A stretch of 56,613 nt of DNA. Origin: Pseudomonas taiwanensis DSM 21245. Its GTDB lineage: Bacteria; Pseudomonadota; Gammaproteobacteria; Pseudomonadales; Pseudomonadaceae. Both the position numbers and the translations under genes were made by a program. The notes beneath the pieces are model-generated. The model had not been told where the DNA came from and did not search any database. It worked only from the letters and a program-made list of their open reading frames with translations. Positions 27,593 through 36,447 of the stretch are shown here, one piece after another; position 1 is the first letter of the stretch, and each line of letters begins with the position of its first letter. The stretch spans positions 1 to 56,613 of the forward strand of contig NZ_AUEC01000036.1 of the NCBI RefSeq assembly GCF_000425785.1, read 5' to 3'.

Positions 27593-27648
27593 CCTTCGCG
27601 GGTAACCCGGCTCCGATGCTGTATCGGGAGCGGGGTTACCCGCGAAGG
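27593..27648. repeat. Inverted REP pair
   Basis: Two REP elements head to head: a 16-base arm (27593-27608, ending GCGGGTAACCC) is perfectly repeated inverted at 27633-27648. It lies just after ispB and may end or stabilise its transcript. Confidence 0.8.
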
Positions 27649-27730
27649 CATTTGTACGGACAGAAACACTTGCCGCACAAAACCTTATACAATATGGGCC
27701 TTTAACCGTCCGTCTGTTTAAGGAACCGAA

Positions 27731-28072
27731 GTGAGCACTCTGCCACCCTGCCCCAAATGCAACTCCGAATACACCTACGAGGATGGCACCCAGCTGATCT
27801 GCCCTGAGTGCGCCCACGAGTGGTCGGCCAGCGGCGAAGCCGAGGCCGCCAGCGATGACGTGGTGAAAAAGGATTCTGTCGGTAATGTCCTGCAGGACGG
27901 CGACACCGTTACCGTCATCAAGGACCTCAAGGTCAAAAGCTCCTCCCTGGTCGTCAAGGTTGGCACCAAGGTCAAGAACATCCGCCTGTGCGACGGCGAC
28001 CACGATATCGACTGCAAGATCGACGGCATCGGCGCGATGAAGCTGAAGTCCGAGTTCGTGCGTAAGGTCTGA
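27731..28072 (+). CDS. yjdM: YjdM/PhnA-like zinc-ribbon protein
   Basis: 113 residues. An N-terminal zinc ribbon ([21 protein letters not shown]) is followed by a small beta-rich KOW-like domain ([37 protein letters not shown]). E. coli YjdM was once named PhnA for alkylphosphonate use, but it is not needed for that and its function is unknown. The start is GTG with AAGGAA five bases upstream. Confidence 0.93.
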   Translation: MSTLPPCPKCNSEYTYEDGTQLICPECAHEWSASGEAEAASDDVVKKDSVGNVLQDGDTVTVIKDLKVKSSSLVVKVGTKVKNIRLCDGDHDIDCKIDGIGAMKLKSEFVRKV

Positions 28073-28108
28073 TGACGCGCCTGTCCGGCAATTGGCGCTT
28101 GCTATTTA

Positions 28109-28127
28109 GATAATAAGAATTATTCTC
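28109..28127. promoter_or_regulatory. Fur box before the 81-residue gene
   Basis: GATAATAAGAATTATTCTC matches 15 of 19 positions of the consensus GATAATGATAATCATTATC. It lies 30 bases before the next start, so it probably overlaps the promoter. It is the best Fur-box match in the window. Confidence 0.75.
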
Positions 28128-28156
28128 ATTGGAACCGCTATCCAAGGAGAATAGCC

Positions 28157-28402
28157 ATGACTTATCTGATCGACGCCTGGCTGGACCGCCCTCACCCCTA
28201 CCTGCGCATACTTCATCGCGAAACCGGCGAAGTGTGCGCGTTGCTTGAAGCAGAAGCGCTCGATGAACTGCGTGACCAGGGCGACCTGGACATGAGCGGG
28301 TTGAATTCGAGCGAGCCGATGGTGCTCAAGGAGCTGGTGCGAAATGTGTTTCTGTTCTGCTATGCGCGGGCGTTGCGCCCCGGTGGGACAGACTGGATGT
28401 GA
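28157..28402 (+). CDS. Small Fur-regulated protein of unknown function
   Basis: 81 residues, soluble and acidic. It begins MTYLIDAWLDRPHPYLRILHRETGEVCALLEAEAL, with two cysteines and no membrane segment. Small proteins of this type sit next to ispB in other pseudomonads and, from memory, the P. aeruginosa counterpart is induced by iron limitation. Here a strong Fur box lies 30 bases upstream and AAGGAG precedes the ATG. Its function is unknown. Confidence 0.85.
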   Translation: MTYLIDAWLDRPHPYLRILHRETGEVCALLEAEALDELRDQGDLDMSGLNSSEPMVLKELVRNVFLFCYARALRPGGTDWM

Positions 28403-28421
28403 AGCTCGCAGGTCTTTGAGT

Positions 28422-28476
28422 ATTCGCGGGTAAACCCGCTCCCACAGGCCCTGTAGGAGCGGGTTTACCCGCGAAT
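28422..28476. repeat. Inverted REP pair (perfect 21-base arms)
   Basis: Two copies of the P. putida REP element face each other. The arm at 28422-28442 (core GCGGGTAAACCCGCTCC) is repeated exactly, inverted, at 28456-28476, with 13 bases between. It lies between convergent genes. Confidence 0.9.
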
Positions 28477-28490
28477 GGCATCAGCAGGTC

Positions 28491-29108
28491 TTACAGAACG
28501 TCGAGCAGCTCGACGTCGAACACCAGTACGCTGTGCGGCGGGATGCTGCCCACGCCTTGAGCGCCGTAAGCCAGTTCGCTCGGCACGTACAGACGCCATT
28601 TGCTGCCAGCGTTCATCAGCTGCAGGGCTTCGGTCCAACCCGCGATCACACCGCCCACCGGGAATTCAGCCGGCTGACCACGCTCGTACGAGCTGTCGAA
28701 CACGGTGCCGTCGATCAAGGTGCCGTGGTAGTGGGTACGCACGTTGTCTTCGCGGGTCGGCTTGGCGCCTTCACCTGCGGTCAACACTTCGAACTGCAGG
28801 CCCGAAGCCAGGGTGGTGATGCCTTCACGCTTGGCGTTCTCGGCCAGGAATGCCTTGCCTTCGGCAGCGGCGGCTTCAGCCTTGGCGGCCGCTTCGGCTT
28901 GCATCACTTCGCGGATGACTTTGAAGCTGGCCGACAGGTCGGCTTCGCTGACGCGGCTTTCAGCACCGTTGAAGGCGTCGGTCAGGCCGGCCAGGATCGC
29001 TTCCAGGCTGACGCCGGGTGGCGGGTTGTCACGCAGCTGGCCGCCCAGCTGACGGCCGATGCCGTAGCTGACGCGAGATTCGTCGGTGGTCAGGTTGAGT
29101 TCGGACAT
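28491..29108 (-). CDS. fklB: FKBP-type peptidyl-prolyl isomerase (FklB-like)
   Basis: 205 residues. The N-terminal helical dimerisation part (VSYGIGRQLGGQLRDNPPPGVSLEAILAGLTDAFNG) is followed by an Ala/Glu-rich helix and the FKBP domain (VRTHYHGTLIDGTVFDSSYERGQPAEFPVGGVIAGWTEALQLM ... PSELAYGAQGVGSIPPHSVLVFDVELL). No signal peptide is seen, so it is cytoplasmic like E. coli FklB (206 residues). It speeds cis-trans isomerisation at proline. The start at MSELNLTTDE is preceded by GTGGAG. Confidence 0.94.
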   Translation of the reverse strand: MSELNLTTDESRVSYGIGRQLGGQLRDNPPPGVSLEAILAGLTDAFNGAESRVSEADLSASFKVIREVMQAEAAAKAEAAAAEGKAFLAENAKREGITTLASGLQFEVLTAGEGAKPTREDNVRTHYHGTLIDGTVFDSSYERGQPAEFPVGGVIAGWTEALQLMNAGSKWRLYVPSELAYGAQGVGSIPPHSVLVFDVELLDVL

Positions 29109-29193
29109 TGTCGTGCTCCACTGCAGGGCGCAGTGAAGCCGCGCCCTTGATGAAAAGGGCGAGCAGCCTAGCACACTGGGACGCTGCGAGCAG

Positions 29194-29499
29194 CTACCAG
29201 GCCGAACGCTGGGAAATCGGAACCTTGAGGTCTTCTTCAGGATGGGTGCCCATGCCGACCATTTCATCCTGGACGGACCAGTGCACCAGGTTCATGGAGA
29301 CCATCGGAATGGTTTGCAGCAACTTGCGCGCATCCTCCACCGAATGCACCCGCAAGCGTTCTCCCCGCGTGTCGGACAAAGGATGGGCATGCCCCTTGAC
29401 CCGAGCCTCGAGCAGGTAATCGCCACCTTCGATGGCGATCAGGTTGACTTCATCGACATGGCCGGCCCTGGCCTCGGAATTGAGCTGATGCAGGTTCAT
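29194..29499 (-). CDS. Small conserved protein (DUF6482-like)
   Basis: 101 residues, soluble, beginning MNLHQLNSEARAGHVDEVNLIAIEGGDYLLEARV. It matches, from memory, the small pseudomonad family DUF6482. The mid part (PLSDTRGERLRVHSVEDARKLLQ) resembles a short alpha/beta protein. The start has GAGGTG upstream. Function unknown. The closest genes are unrelated. Confidence 0.75.
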   Translation of the reverse strand: MNLHQLNSEARAGHVDEVNLIAIEGGDYLLEARVKGHAHPLSDTRGERLRVHSVEDARKLLQTIPMVSMNLVHWSVQDEMVGMGTHPEEDLKVPISQRSAW

Positions 29500-29606
29500 G
29501 AGAGCACCTCGCAATGGGAACCACGCATGACTGCTCATTTTTTGTACGGAAAAGGGCAATACACAAGGCATTACCGCCGCCGCTCGTCCGTTAGTGTGCA
29601 TTTGCC

Positions 29607-29629
29607 GTGGGAGCAAGGGCGGCTCCCAC
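29607..29629. repeat. Hairpin of REP type
   Basis: GTGGGAGC (29607-29614) and GCTCCCAC (29622-29629) form a perfect 8-bp stem between two minus-strand genes, just after the YqhA-like gene. Confidence 0.6.
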
Positions 29630-29640
29630 AGCGCCAGCCG

Positions 29641-30129
29641 TCAATGCTTGGTGACTTTGTCCAGGTAACCCATGACGAACGCCGAGATGACGAAAGTCAT
29701 GTGGATGATCACGTACCACATCAGGTAGTCGGTGGAGATGTTCTGCGCATCCATGAACACCCGCAGCAGGTGGATGGAGGAGATCGCCACGATGGACGCC
29801 GCCACTTTCATCTTCAGCGACGAAGAATCCATCTTGCCCAGCCAGTTGAGCTTCTCCTTGCTTTCGTCGATGTCCAGCTGCGAGACGAAGTTCTCGTAGC
29901 CCGAGATCATCACCATCACCAGCAGGCCGCCAACCAGCGACATGTCGATCAGCGACAGGATGACCAGGATCAGGTCCGCCTCGGCCAACGAGAACACGTT
30001 GGGCAGGACGTGGATGATTTCCTGGAAGAACTTCAACGCCAGGGCGAGCAAGCCCAGGGACAGGCCGAAATAGATAGGAGCGAGCAGCCAGCGAGAGGCA
30101 TACATCGCGTTTTCGAGAATACGTTCCAT
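29641..30129 (-). CDS. YqhA-like membrane protein (TIGR00645 / UPF0114)
   Basis: 162 residues with three or four membrane helices ([79 protein letters not shown]). The start [22 protein letters not shown] and the ISGYENFVS element are diagnostic of the UPF0114 family (E. coli YqhA). Function unknown. The start is the ATG at 30129; the frame runs further upstream without a reason to use it. Confidence 0.92.
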   Translation of the reverse strand: MERILENAMYASRWLLAPIYFGLSLGLLALALKFFQEIIHVLPNVFSLAEADLILVILSLIDMSLVGGLLVMVMISGYENFVSQLDIDESKEKLNWLGKMDSSSLKMKVAASIVAISSIHLLRVFMDAQNISTDYLMWYVIIHMTFVISAFVMGYLDKVTKH

Positions 30130-30260
30130 GGAGGGATTGGGACTCGTCAGGTGACTAAAAAAGCGAGGGCGAGTATAGCCAGCCACCTGTGACAGCAAAA
30201 GCCTTGGGCAGTTGCGCGAGCCAATCGCCAGCGCCTTCCGAAACGAGCAGCGGCGGCGGC

Positions 30261-30599
30261 TCAGGTTTCAGGATGGAACTGGTAATCCCCAAGGTTGCGA
30301 CAACGCTCGCCGTTGATCCGTCGCAACTGCGCCTGCAGGTGCAGCGCCCAGATCTGTGGATCGTGCGCCACCTGATACCCGTGCAAGGTCAGGCTGTCGA
30401 CGATGGCATGGAGCACCGACTCGGCCACCGCGGGCCCATGGAACGGTCCCTGCGCCTTGATGGCCGACGGTTGTTCACCGGCCATGCCGGCAGCGAACAG
30501 CAGGGTCCACATGCCGTTGTCACCGGCCAGTGGGCGAATGCTGCATTCAATGCGGGTCACCAGGCCCAGGCACTGGCGAGTAAGGCTGAGGTTGCGCAT
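30261..30599 (-). CDS. Small conserved hypothetical protein
   Basis: 112 residues beginning [43 protein letters not shown]; soluble and not assigned to a named family. A strong ribosome site (GGAGGGG) precedes the ATG at some distance. Proteins like this occur beside the YqhA-like gene and the Lon-like protease in other pseudomonads, so it belongs to a conserved neighbourhood. Function unknown. Confidence 0.72.
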   Translation of the reverse strand: MRNLSLTRQCLGLVTRIECSIRPLAGDNGMWTLLFAAGMAGEQPSAIKAQGPFHGPAVAESVLHAIVDSLTLHGYQVAHDPQIWALHLQAQLRRINGERCRNLGDYQFHPET

Positions 30600-30710
30600 G
30601 GCCGCGTCCCCTCCAATGAGCCCTGTTCAGCCTGGAATCACAGGCTGTTTCCATCCTGAACCCTGATACCGTCCTACGTTCCAGCATAGAATAGCGACGG
30701 AAAAAGATGG

Positions 30711-30757
30711 AAAACCGGCGCTGAACGGTAGCACATCGCCTTCAGCGCCGTTTTCTT
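30711..30757 (-). terminator. Terminator after the Lon-like protease gene
   Basis: On the minus strand CGGCGCTGAA and TTCAGCGCCG form a perfect 10-bp stem with a 15-base loop, followed by GTTTTCC. It starts four bases after the stop. Confidence 0.8.
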
Positions 30758-30760
30758 GAC

Positions 30761-33199
30761 TCAAGCCGGCTTGGCTTGGGCAATCATGTCCTCCAGACGT
30801 TCTTTTTCTGCCTCTTTGATGTCTTCTTCGCTGATCATCTCGGCGATTTCCCGCAGGCGCTCCACCACCCGGGCATTGACGCTGCCTTCGGTGAACTGGC
30901 CCTTGTCGTCCAGTACGCCGGCCTCCTCACCCACCAGCAAGCTCAACGCCTCGTCGGCCTGGCTCACCGCGTAGACGTGGAACTGCCCGGCCTCGACCGC
31001 CTGCAACACCCGCTCGTCGAGCATCAGCGTGGCGACGTTGGCCCGCGGGATGATCACGCCTTGGTCGCCCGTCAGGCCTCGGGCATCGCACAGGCGGAAG
31101 AAGCCTTCGATCTTCTCGTTGACCCCACCCACAGCCTGCACTTCACCGAACTGGTTGATCGACCCGGTGATGGCGAAGCACTGCTTGAGCGGCGTGCGCG
31201 ACAAGGCCGAGATCAGCGTGCACACCTCGCCCAGCGAAGCACTGTCGCCGTCGACATAGCCGTAGGACTGCTCCAGGGCGATGCTTGCCGAGATCGCCAG
31301 CGGGAACTCCTGGGCGTAGCGGCTGCCGAGGTAACCGGTGAGGATCATCACCCCCTTGGAGTGAATCGGCTGGCCCAGGTTGACCTCGCGCTCGATATCG
31401 ACGATGCCGCTGCCACCGGGGTACACCGTGGCCGAGATCCGCGCCGGCATACCGAACGCCGAGTCACCGACCTCCAGCACCGTCAGCCCGTTGCACTTGC
31501 CGATGGCCGCGCCCTCGGTGTCGATCAAGATGATGCCGGCGAGCATGTCGTCCAGCACCCGCTGCGAAACCCGACCGGTACGGGTGGCCTTGGCCTTGAG
31601 CGCACGTTCGATGTGCCCCGCGTCGGTCATGGTGTCGCTGGCCAGCTGGCGAATGAAATCGGCCTCGCTGACCAACTGGAAGAGATCGCCGATACGCGCC
31701 GACAGCCGCGACTGGTTTTCCGCCAGGCGGGCGCTGTAGGTGGCCAGGCGTGCCACCGCATCGCTGGTCAGCGGCGCCATGCCCTCTTCGTTGGTACGGG
31801 TACGCAGCAACTGGGCGAACTGCTCCAGGTTCTCGTCGACCATGGGCATGTCTTCGTCGAAGTCCACCAGCACCCGGAACATCTCCTGGAAGTCCGGGTC
31901 GTGGTCCTGCAACGCGTAGTACAGCTGACGCGAACCGATGATCACCAGCTTGACGTTCAGCGGGATCACCTGCGGCGTAAGGCTGACGGTGGCCACGCGG
32001 CCCAGTTCGCCCAGGGGCGACTCCATCTTCAGCTTGCGCGATTGCAGGGCGCGCTTGAGCGCGTCCCACACGAACGGCTCACCCAGCATTTTCTCGGCTT
32101 CCAGAATCAGGAAGCCGCCGTTGGCGCGGTGCAGCGCACCGGGGCGCAGCTGGCGGTACGAGGTGTACAGGGCCCCCTGGTCGGTGCTGTATTCGATACG
32201 GCCGAACAAATTGTCGTAGGTCGGGTGCGGCTCGAACACTACCGGCGCGCCGCCATCGGCATGGTGGCCGACCACCAGGCTGGGGGCGTATTGCTCTTCC
32301 AGCAGCTTACGCGCGGCGGCATCCGTCTTGCTGTCGTCGACCAGTTGCTCGACCACAGTTCGCAGCAGGTTCAGCTGCATGGACTGCAGGTAGGCGCACA
32401 CGGCCGCATTCTCGGCGTACTTCTGCGACAACGGCGCCAGCAGCGGCTGCAAGGCCAGGGTGATGGTTTCTTCGTTGAGCTGGCGCAGCTGGTTGTTCGA
32501 CTCACGCTTCCATTGCGGCAAGCTGGCGAGTTCTTCGTTCAAGCGCTCTTCCAGCAGGGCGATGTCTTCGTGGAACTGCTCGCGAACCTCTTCTGGCAAC
32601 TGGGCGAATTCGGCTTCATCCAGTGCCTTGCCGTCGGCCATGGGGGTGAAGGCGACGTTGCTGGCGTCGCGGTACAGGGCCACGTCCTTCTCGAGCGAGG
32701 CACGTTCGATCACGTCCAGGGCGCGGTCATAGCGCTGGTTGAAGGCGCGGTCGATGGCGCCTTTCTTCTGCTGGTAGGACGGGTGCTCGAACACCGCCGG
32801 GAAGGTGGACAGCAGGTTGTCGATCAGCCCCCCCATGTCGGCGATGAACTCGGCGGCGCTGCCCGACGGCAGCTCCAGCGCACGCGGCTCGCGGGTGTCG
32901 TCGAAGTGGTTGACGTAGACCCAGTCGGACGGGGTCTGCTGACGCTTGCCCTCGGCCTTGAGGTAGCGTTTGACGAACGAGAAGCGGCCAGTGCCCGGCT
33001 CGCCCATCACATACACGTTGTAACCAGGGCGCGGCATCGCCACGCCAAATTGCAGGGCCTCTACAGCGCGCTCCTGGCCCAGTACTCCGCGAAACGGCTC
33101 CAGATCGTCGGTGTTGGTGAATGCAAACTGCTCGGGGGAAAAACGCCGGGTCAGGGCTTCGGGCGCGAGACGCAGGCGCGCAGCGACAGGATCGGGCAT
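30761..33199 (-). CDS. Lon-family ATP-dependent protease (LonB/YcbZ-like, DUF-type AAA)
   Basis: 812 residues. The C-terminal serine-lysine protease domain is plain: GDSASLGEVCTLISALSRTPLKQCFAITGSINQFGEVQAVGGVNEKIEGFF, with the catalytic serine in DSAS and lysine in NEK. The AAA part has an unusual Walker A, GEPGTGRFSF, with arginine where lysine is normal, and a helical insertion (about residues 170-320). A Lon-like C-terminal ALDEAL-type element lies near the end. It lacks the LAN domain of classic Lon. Substrates are unknown. Conserved at this place in pseudomonads. Confidence 0.9.
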   Translation of the reverse strand: MPDPVAARLRLAPEALTRRFSPEQFAFTNTDDLEPFRGVLGQERAVEALQFGVAMPRPGYNVYVMGEPGTGRFSFVKRYLKAEGKRQQTPSDWVYVNHFDDTREPRALELPSGSAAEFIADMGGLIDNLLSTFPAVFEHPSYQQKKGAIDRAFNQRYDRALDVIERASLEKDVALYRDASNVAFTPMADGKALDEAEFAQLPEEVREQFHEDIALLEERLNEELASLPQWKRESNNQLRQLNEETITLALQPLLAPLSQKYAENAAVCAYLQSMQLNLLRTVVEQLVDDSKTDAAARKLLEEQYAPSLVVGHHADGGAPVVFEPHPTYDNLFGRIEYSTDQGALYTSYRQLRPGALHRANGGFLILEAEKMLGEPFVWDALKRALQSRKLKMESPLGELGRVATVSLTPQVIPLNVKLVIIGSRQLYYALQDHDPDFQEMFRVLVDFDEDMPMVDENLEQFAQLLRTRTNEEGMAPLTSDAVARLATYSARLAENQSRLSARIGDLFQLVSEADFIRQLASDTMTDAGHIERALKAKATRTGRVSQRVLDDMLAGIILIDTEGAAIGKCNGLTVLEVGDSAFGMPARISATVYPGGSGIVDIEREVNLGQPIHSKGVMILTGYLGSRYAQEFPLAISASIALEQSYGYVDGDSASLGEVCTLISALSRTPLKQCFAITGSINQFGEVQAVGGVNEKIEGFFRLCDARGLTGDQGVIIPRANVATLMLDERVLQAVEAGQFHVYAVSQADEALSLLVGEEAGVLDDKGQFTEGSVNARVVERLREIAEMISEEDIKEAEKERLEDMIAQAKPA

Positions 33200-33451
33200 T
33201 GTGTTTCCTTACTTCGGCGGGCGGATAGCAGCATTCTGGCGCTGCCCGCGCGCGCCTTGCAAGGCTCGGCGGGACTTTATGTCGCAGCCGCATCGCCCAC
33301 CGAAGGCAAGCAAATTTTTCGCAATCAGCGACGCAACCTTTAGATCGTGCCTAAACTCCAAGCTGCGCGGGTGGGTGAAAAGCTTTCCCGACCTGGCAAC
33401 CGAGTTGCCAGATAACCCTGACCCTTGGTTTAGACAAAGAGAACAAATGCT

Positions 33452-33940
33452 ATGAAACGGATTCTTCTGGGTACTCTGTTCACCGTGGTCTCCATCAACG
33501 CCATGGCCGAAGCGCCAGGTGGCCCGAACTGCGGCTGGGGTAACCTGCTGTTCGAAGGCCAACGCGGCACTCCGGCGCACTTCCTGGCCTCTACCACCAA
33601 CGGCACCTCCGGCAACGCCACCTTCGGTATGACTTCCGGTACCAACGGCTGCTCGACCAAGGCGGCACTGACCTATGGCGGCAAGTCGTGGTTCGCCATG
33701 AATGGCATGATGAACGAGCTGTCCGAAGACATGGCCAAGGGCCAGGGCGAAGCCCTGACCACCTATGCCGTGGTACTCGGCGTGGCTCCGGAAGACCGCG
33801 GCTACTTTGCATCGGTCACCCACCAGCACTTCGACCAGATCTTCAGCAGCGCCGACGTCACTGCCGAGACTGTCCACAACAACACCCTGGCCGTTCTGAA
33901 GAACGACCCACGCCTGGCCAAGTACGCCACCGAGGCCTAA
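33452..33940 (+). CDS. Exported DUF3015 protein
   Basis: 162 residues with a signal peptide (MKRILLGTLFTVVSINAMA). The mature domain matches DUF3015: GGPNCGWGNLLFEGQRGTPAHFLASTTNGTSGNATFGMTSGTNGC, with a cysteine pair probably forming a disulphide. Periplasmic or secreted; function unknown. A terminator follows, and the DUF4105 gene starts 75 bases downstream on the same strand, so the two may work together in the envelope. Confidence 0.92.
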   Translation: MKRILLGTLFTVVSINAMAEAPGGPNCGWGNLLFEGQRGTPAHFLASTTNGTSGNATFGMTSGTNGCSTKAALTYGGKSWFAMNGMMNELSEDMAKGQGEALTTYAVVLGVAPEDRGYFASVTHQHFDQIFSSADVTAETVHNNTLAVLKNDPRLAKYATEA

Positions 33941-33951
33941 GCGCAGCTGCT

Positions 33952-33978
33952 CCCGCCCCTTCTCGGGGCGGGTTTCGC
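33952..33978 (+). terminator. Terminator after the DUF3015 gene
   Basis: CCCGCCCC, loop TTCTC, GGGGCGGG, then TTTCGCCTTTTC. A strong stem 11 bases after the stop. Confidence 0.88.
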
Positions 33979-34015
33979 CTTTTCTTTCGGCATCGTTGAG
34001 AAGTAGTTGCCCGAC

Positions 34016-35869
34016 ATGCTCAAACGCCTCGCTTACCTGGCGCTGGTTGCCTGCGCCCCTGTTCATGCCATGCCTGCGCTGGAACAAGGCCGTATCCAGC
34101 AACTGGCCAATACCCCTTACTGGATTGCCCTGGGCCATTACGAAACCGCCAAGCTCGGCGGCTGGCGCAGCTATGTCGACGATGACGCGTTCTTCCTCGC
34201 CGAGGACGGCGCGCACCACCCCGACCAGGAGCTCAAGGCCACCGTCGAAGCGCTGTATGCCCCGGCCAGCCAAGGCGACAAGCACGCCCAGTGCGTATTC
34301 CCCGCCCGCACCCGCTGGCTGCGCGAGCAACTCGACCTGCAAGACCTGCCGCAACCGGACTGCCAGGCGTTCAAGACCTGGTACCAGTCGATCGACCCGC
34401 ACAGCGCAGCGTTGATCTTCCCGGCGGCCTACCTGAACAGCCCATCGTCGATGTTCGGCCATACCCTGCTGCGCATCGACCAGTCCCACACCCGCAGCGA
34501 CGACACCACGCTGCTGAGCTATGCGATCAATTTCGGCGCCTACATCGAAGGCAGCGACAACAGCATCCTGTATGCCTGGAAAGGCCTGATGGGCGGTTAC
34601 CCAGGCCTGTTCGCGCTGATGCCTTACCAGGAGAAACTGTCCGAATACCGCAGCCTGGAAAACCGCGACCTGTGGGAATACCAGCTGGACCTCACGCCCG
34701 AAGAAACCGGGCGCATGGTCGAGCACGTGTGGGAACTCAAGCAGATCCAGTTCGATTACTTCTTCTTCGATGAAAACTGCTCCTACCGCCTGCTCGAACT
34801 GCTGCAAGTGGCCCGCCCAGGCCTGGACCTGACCTCGCAGTTCCCCCTGACCGCCATCCCCACCGACACGGTCAAGGCCGTCAAGCAGTCTGGTTTGGTC
34901 AGCAGCATCAACTACCGCCCCTCGCGCGAGCGAGAACTGCTGGCCCGGGCCGAGCCCCTGGATCACGACGAAAAGCGCCAGGTGCTGGCCGTCAGCGCCG
35001 ACACGGCACAGCTGCAAAGCCCTGGGTTCACCGCCCTGCCCCGCGAGCGCCAAGCCCTGGTGCAGGATGCCGCGTACCGCCTGGAGCGTTACCGCGCCAA
35101 CGGCCAGCAACGCGACCCCGCACAGGCCAAGCGCAGTTTCGAGCTGCTGCGGGCGATCAACCGCAACCCGCCGCCGGCGCTTGAAATAGAGCGACCCGGC
35201 CTGCCGGAGGATGGCCACGACTCGCGTACCTGGCAACTGGGCGTCGGCACCCGCGAGGACCGGGCCTTTGCCGAGTACGGCCTGCGCATGGCCTACCACG
35301 ACCTCAACGACAACGCCTACGGCTTCCCGCTGGGCGCACAGATCGAAATCCTCCAGCTCAAGCTGCGCCAGTACGAAGGCAACGACTGGCAGGTGCAGCG
35401 CCTGGACCTGGCCACCATTCGCTCGCTGACGCCTCGCAACGCGCTGCTCAAGCCGTGGTCATGGCAGGTTGCCGGTGGTCTGGAACGGGTGCCGGGCAAG
35501 CATGACGACGAAGTGCTGGTCAGCCACGTGAACGGCGGCGCCGGTGGCACCTGGCAGTTGTCCGACGGCTTGCTGGGCTTTGCCCTGGGCACGGTGCGGG
35601 TCGAGCACCATAACGACTTCGCCCCGTTCATCGCCCCGGCAGCGGGCTTCAATGGCGGGCTGTTGTGGCGCAATGGGCTGGGCAACATGACGCTGGAGGC
35701 CAAGGGCGATTACTTCACCCATGGCGAAGTGCGGCGCAGCGTGAGCCTGAACCAGCAATGGGAGATCAGCCAGAACCTCGGGTTGCGCCTGAGCGCCTCG
35801 CGGGCATTCAGCCACCTGGCCACGGCGCAGAATGAGGTGATGCTGGAGTTGAAGTGGTATCACTATTGA
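34016..35869 (+). CDS. DUF4105 (Lnb N-terminal domain) envelope protein with barrel-like C-terminus
   Basis: 617 residues with a signal peptide ending near ACAPVHA. The middle part contains the DUF4105 motifs SPSSMFGHTLLRID and FFFDENCSYRLLELL; a conserved His and Cys in this order suggest a papain-like fold, though activity is unproven. From about residue 400 the sequence alternates polar and hydrophobic residues and ends in LELKWYHY, like an outer-membrane barrel. The ATG at 34016 is chosen; a TTG three codons upstream is closer to a GAGAAG site and cannot be excluded. The DUF3015 gene is its upstream neighbour. Confidence 0.85.
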   Translation: MLKRLAYLALVACAPVHAMPALEQGRIQQLANTPYWIALGHYETAKLGGWRSYVDDDAFFLAEDGAHHPDQELKATVEALYAPASQGDKHAQCVFPARTRWLREQLDLQDLPQPDCQAFKTWYQSIDPHSAALIFPAAYLNSPSSMFGHTLLRIDQSHTRSDDTTLLSYAINFGAYIEGSDNSILYAWKGLMGGYPGLFALMPYQEKLSEYRSLENRDLWEYQLDLTPEETGRMVEHVWELKQIQFDYFFFDENCSYRLLELLQVARPGLDLTSQFPLTAIPTDTVKAVKQSGLVSSINYRPSRERELLARAEPLDHDEKRQVLAVSADTAQLQSPGFTALPRERQALVQDAAYRLERYRANGQQRDPAQAKRSFELLRAINRNPPPALEIERPGLPEDGHDSRTWQLGVGTREDRAFAEYGLRMAYHDLNDNAYGFPLGAQIEILQLKLRQYEGNDWQVQRLDLATIRSLTPRNALLKPWSWQVAGGLERVPGKHDDEVLVSHVNGGAGGTWQLSDGLLGFALGTVRVEHHNDFAPFIAPAAGFNGGLLWRNGLGNMTLEAKGDYFTHGEVRRSVSLNQQWEISQNLGLRLSASRAFSHLATAQNEVMLELKWYHY

Positions 35870-35880
35870 GTCCTCTCAGC

Positions 35881-35913
35881 GCGCCTGCAGGCATCGGCTG
35901 GCCCTGCAGGCGC
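35881..35913. repeat. Inverted repeat after the DUF4105 gene
   Basis: GCGCCTGCAG (35881-35890) and CTGCAGGCGC (35904-35913) form a perfect 10-bp stem, followed by a REP-like CGACTTTACCCGCGA. It is a likely transcript end. Confidence 0.65.
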
Positions 35914-36022
35914 GACTTTACCCGCGACCAACGTGACCCAACCGACTCTTTGACACTGTTTTGACGACTCCCCGACAAAACGCCACCTAGACTTTCCACG
36001 ATCGTTGGGAGGTGTTGTGGAT

Positions 36023-36379
36023 ATGTCGCGGTACTGGTTTGGGTTGTGCATCGCCTTGCTGCTGACAGGTTGCGAAACCACCCATGAGCAAATGGTCAAG
36101 CAAGGTTATCCCCCCGCCTACGCCGACGGCTTCCAGGATGGCTGCAGCAGCGGTCGCCAGGCTGCCGGGCTGATGGTCGGCGATTTTCGCAAGGACGTGC
36201 CCCGCTACCTGCACAACCGGCAGTATGAAAGTGGCTGGGACGATGGCTTTCGCCAGTGCCACGCCATGCAGGACAGCGAAGACCTGCGCCAGTACCGCGA
36301 GCGCTATTGGGATGAGCGTGACCGTGAATGGCAGCAGGAGAAAGACCGCGACGCGGGACGTGCCTATCGGCGCAACTAG
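36023..36379 (+). CDS. Putative lipoprotein
   Basis: 118 residues. The N-terminus MSRYWFGLCIALLLTGCETT has a clear lipobox (LTGC), so the protein is probably lipid-anchored. The mature part is highly charged and aromatic (GFQDGCSSGRQ, YESGWDDGFRQC, then many Arg/Glu). The two cysteines could form a disulphide. Function unknown. GGGAGGTG lies upstream of the ATG at 36023; the frame extends six codons further upstream. Confidence 0.82.
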   Translation: MSRYWFGLCIALLLTGCETTHEQMVKQGYPPAYADGFQDGCSSGRQAAGLMVGDFRKDVPRYLHNRQYESGWDDGFRQCHAMQDSEDLRQYRERYWDERDREWQQEKDRDAGRAYRRN

Positions 36380-36447
36380 GTCGCAAACGGACATCCCCCG
36401 AAACCACTGACCTGTCACCATGGTCCCCTGCATAAGGAGGCCCCAGC

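Noticed and set aside
28081..29108. CRISPR-like array from repeated REP sequences
   Set aside because: Only two inverted copies occur per site, without regular spacers or cas genes.
33209..35299. 696-residue minus-strand frame across the DUF3015 and DUF4105 genes
   Set aside because: The two exported proteins on the plus strand have signal peptides and clear domain motifs; the antisense frame shows none.
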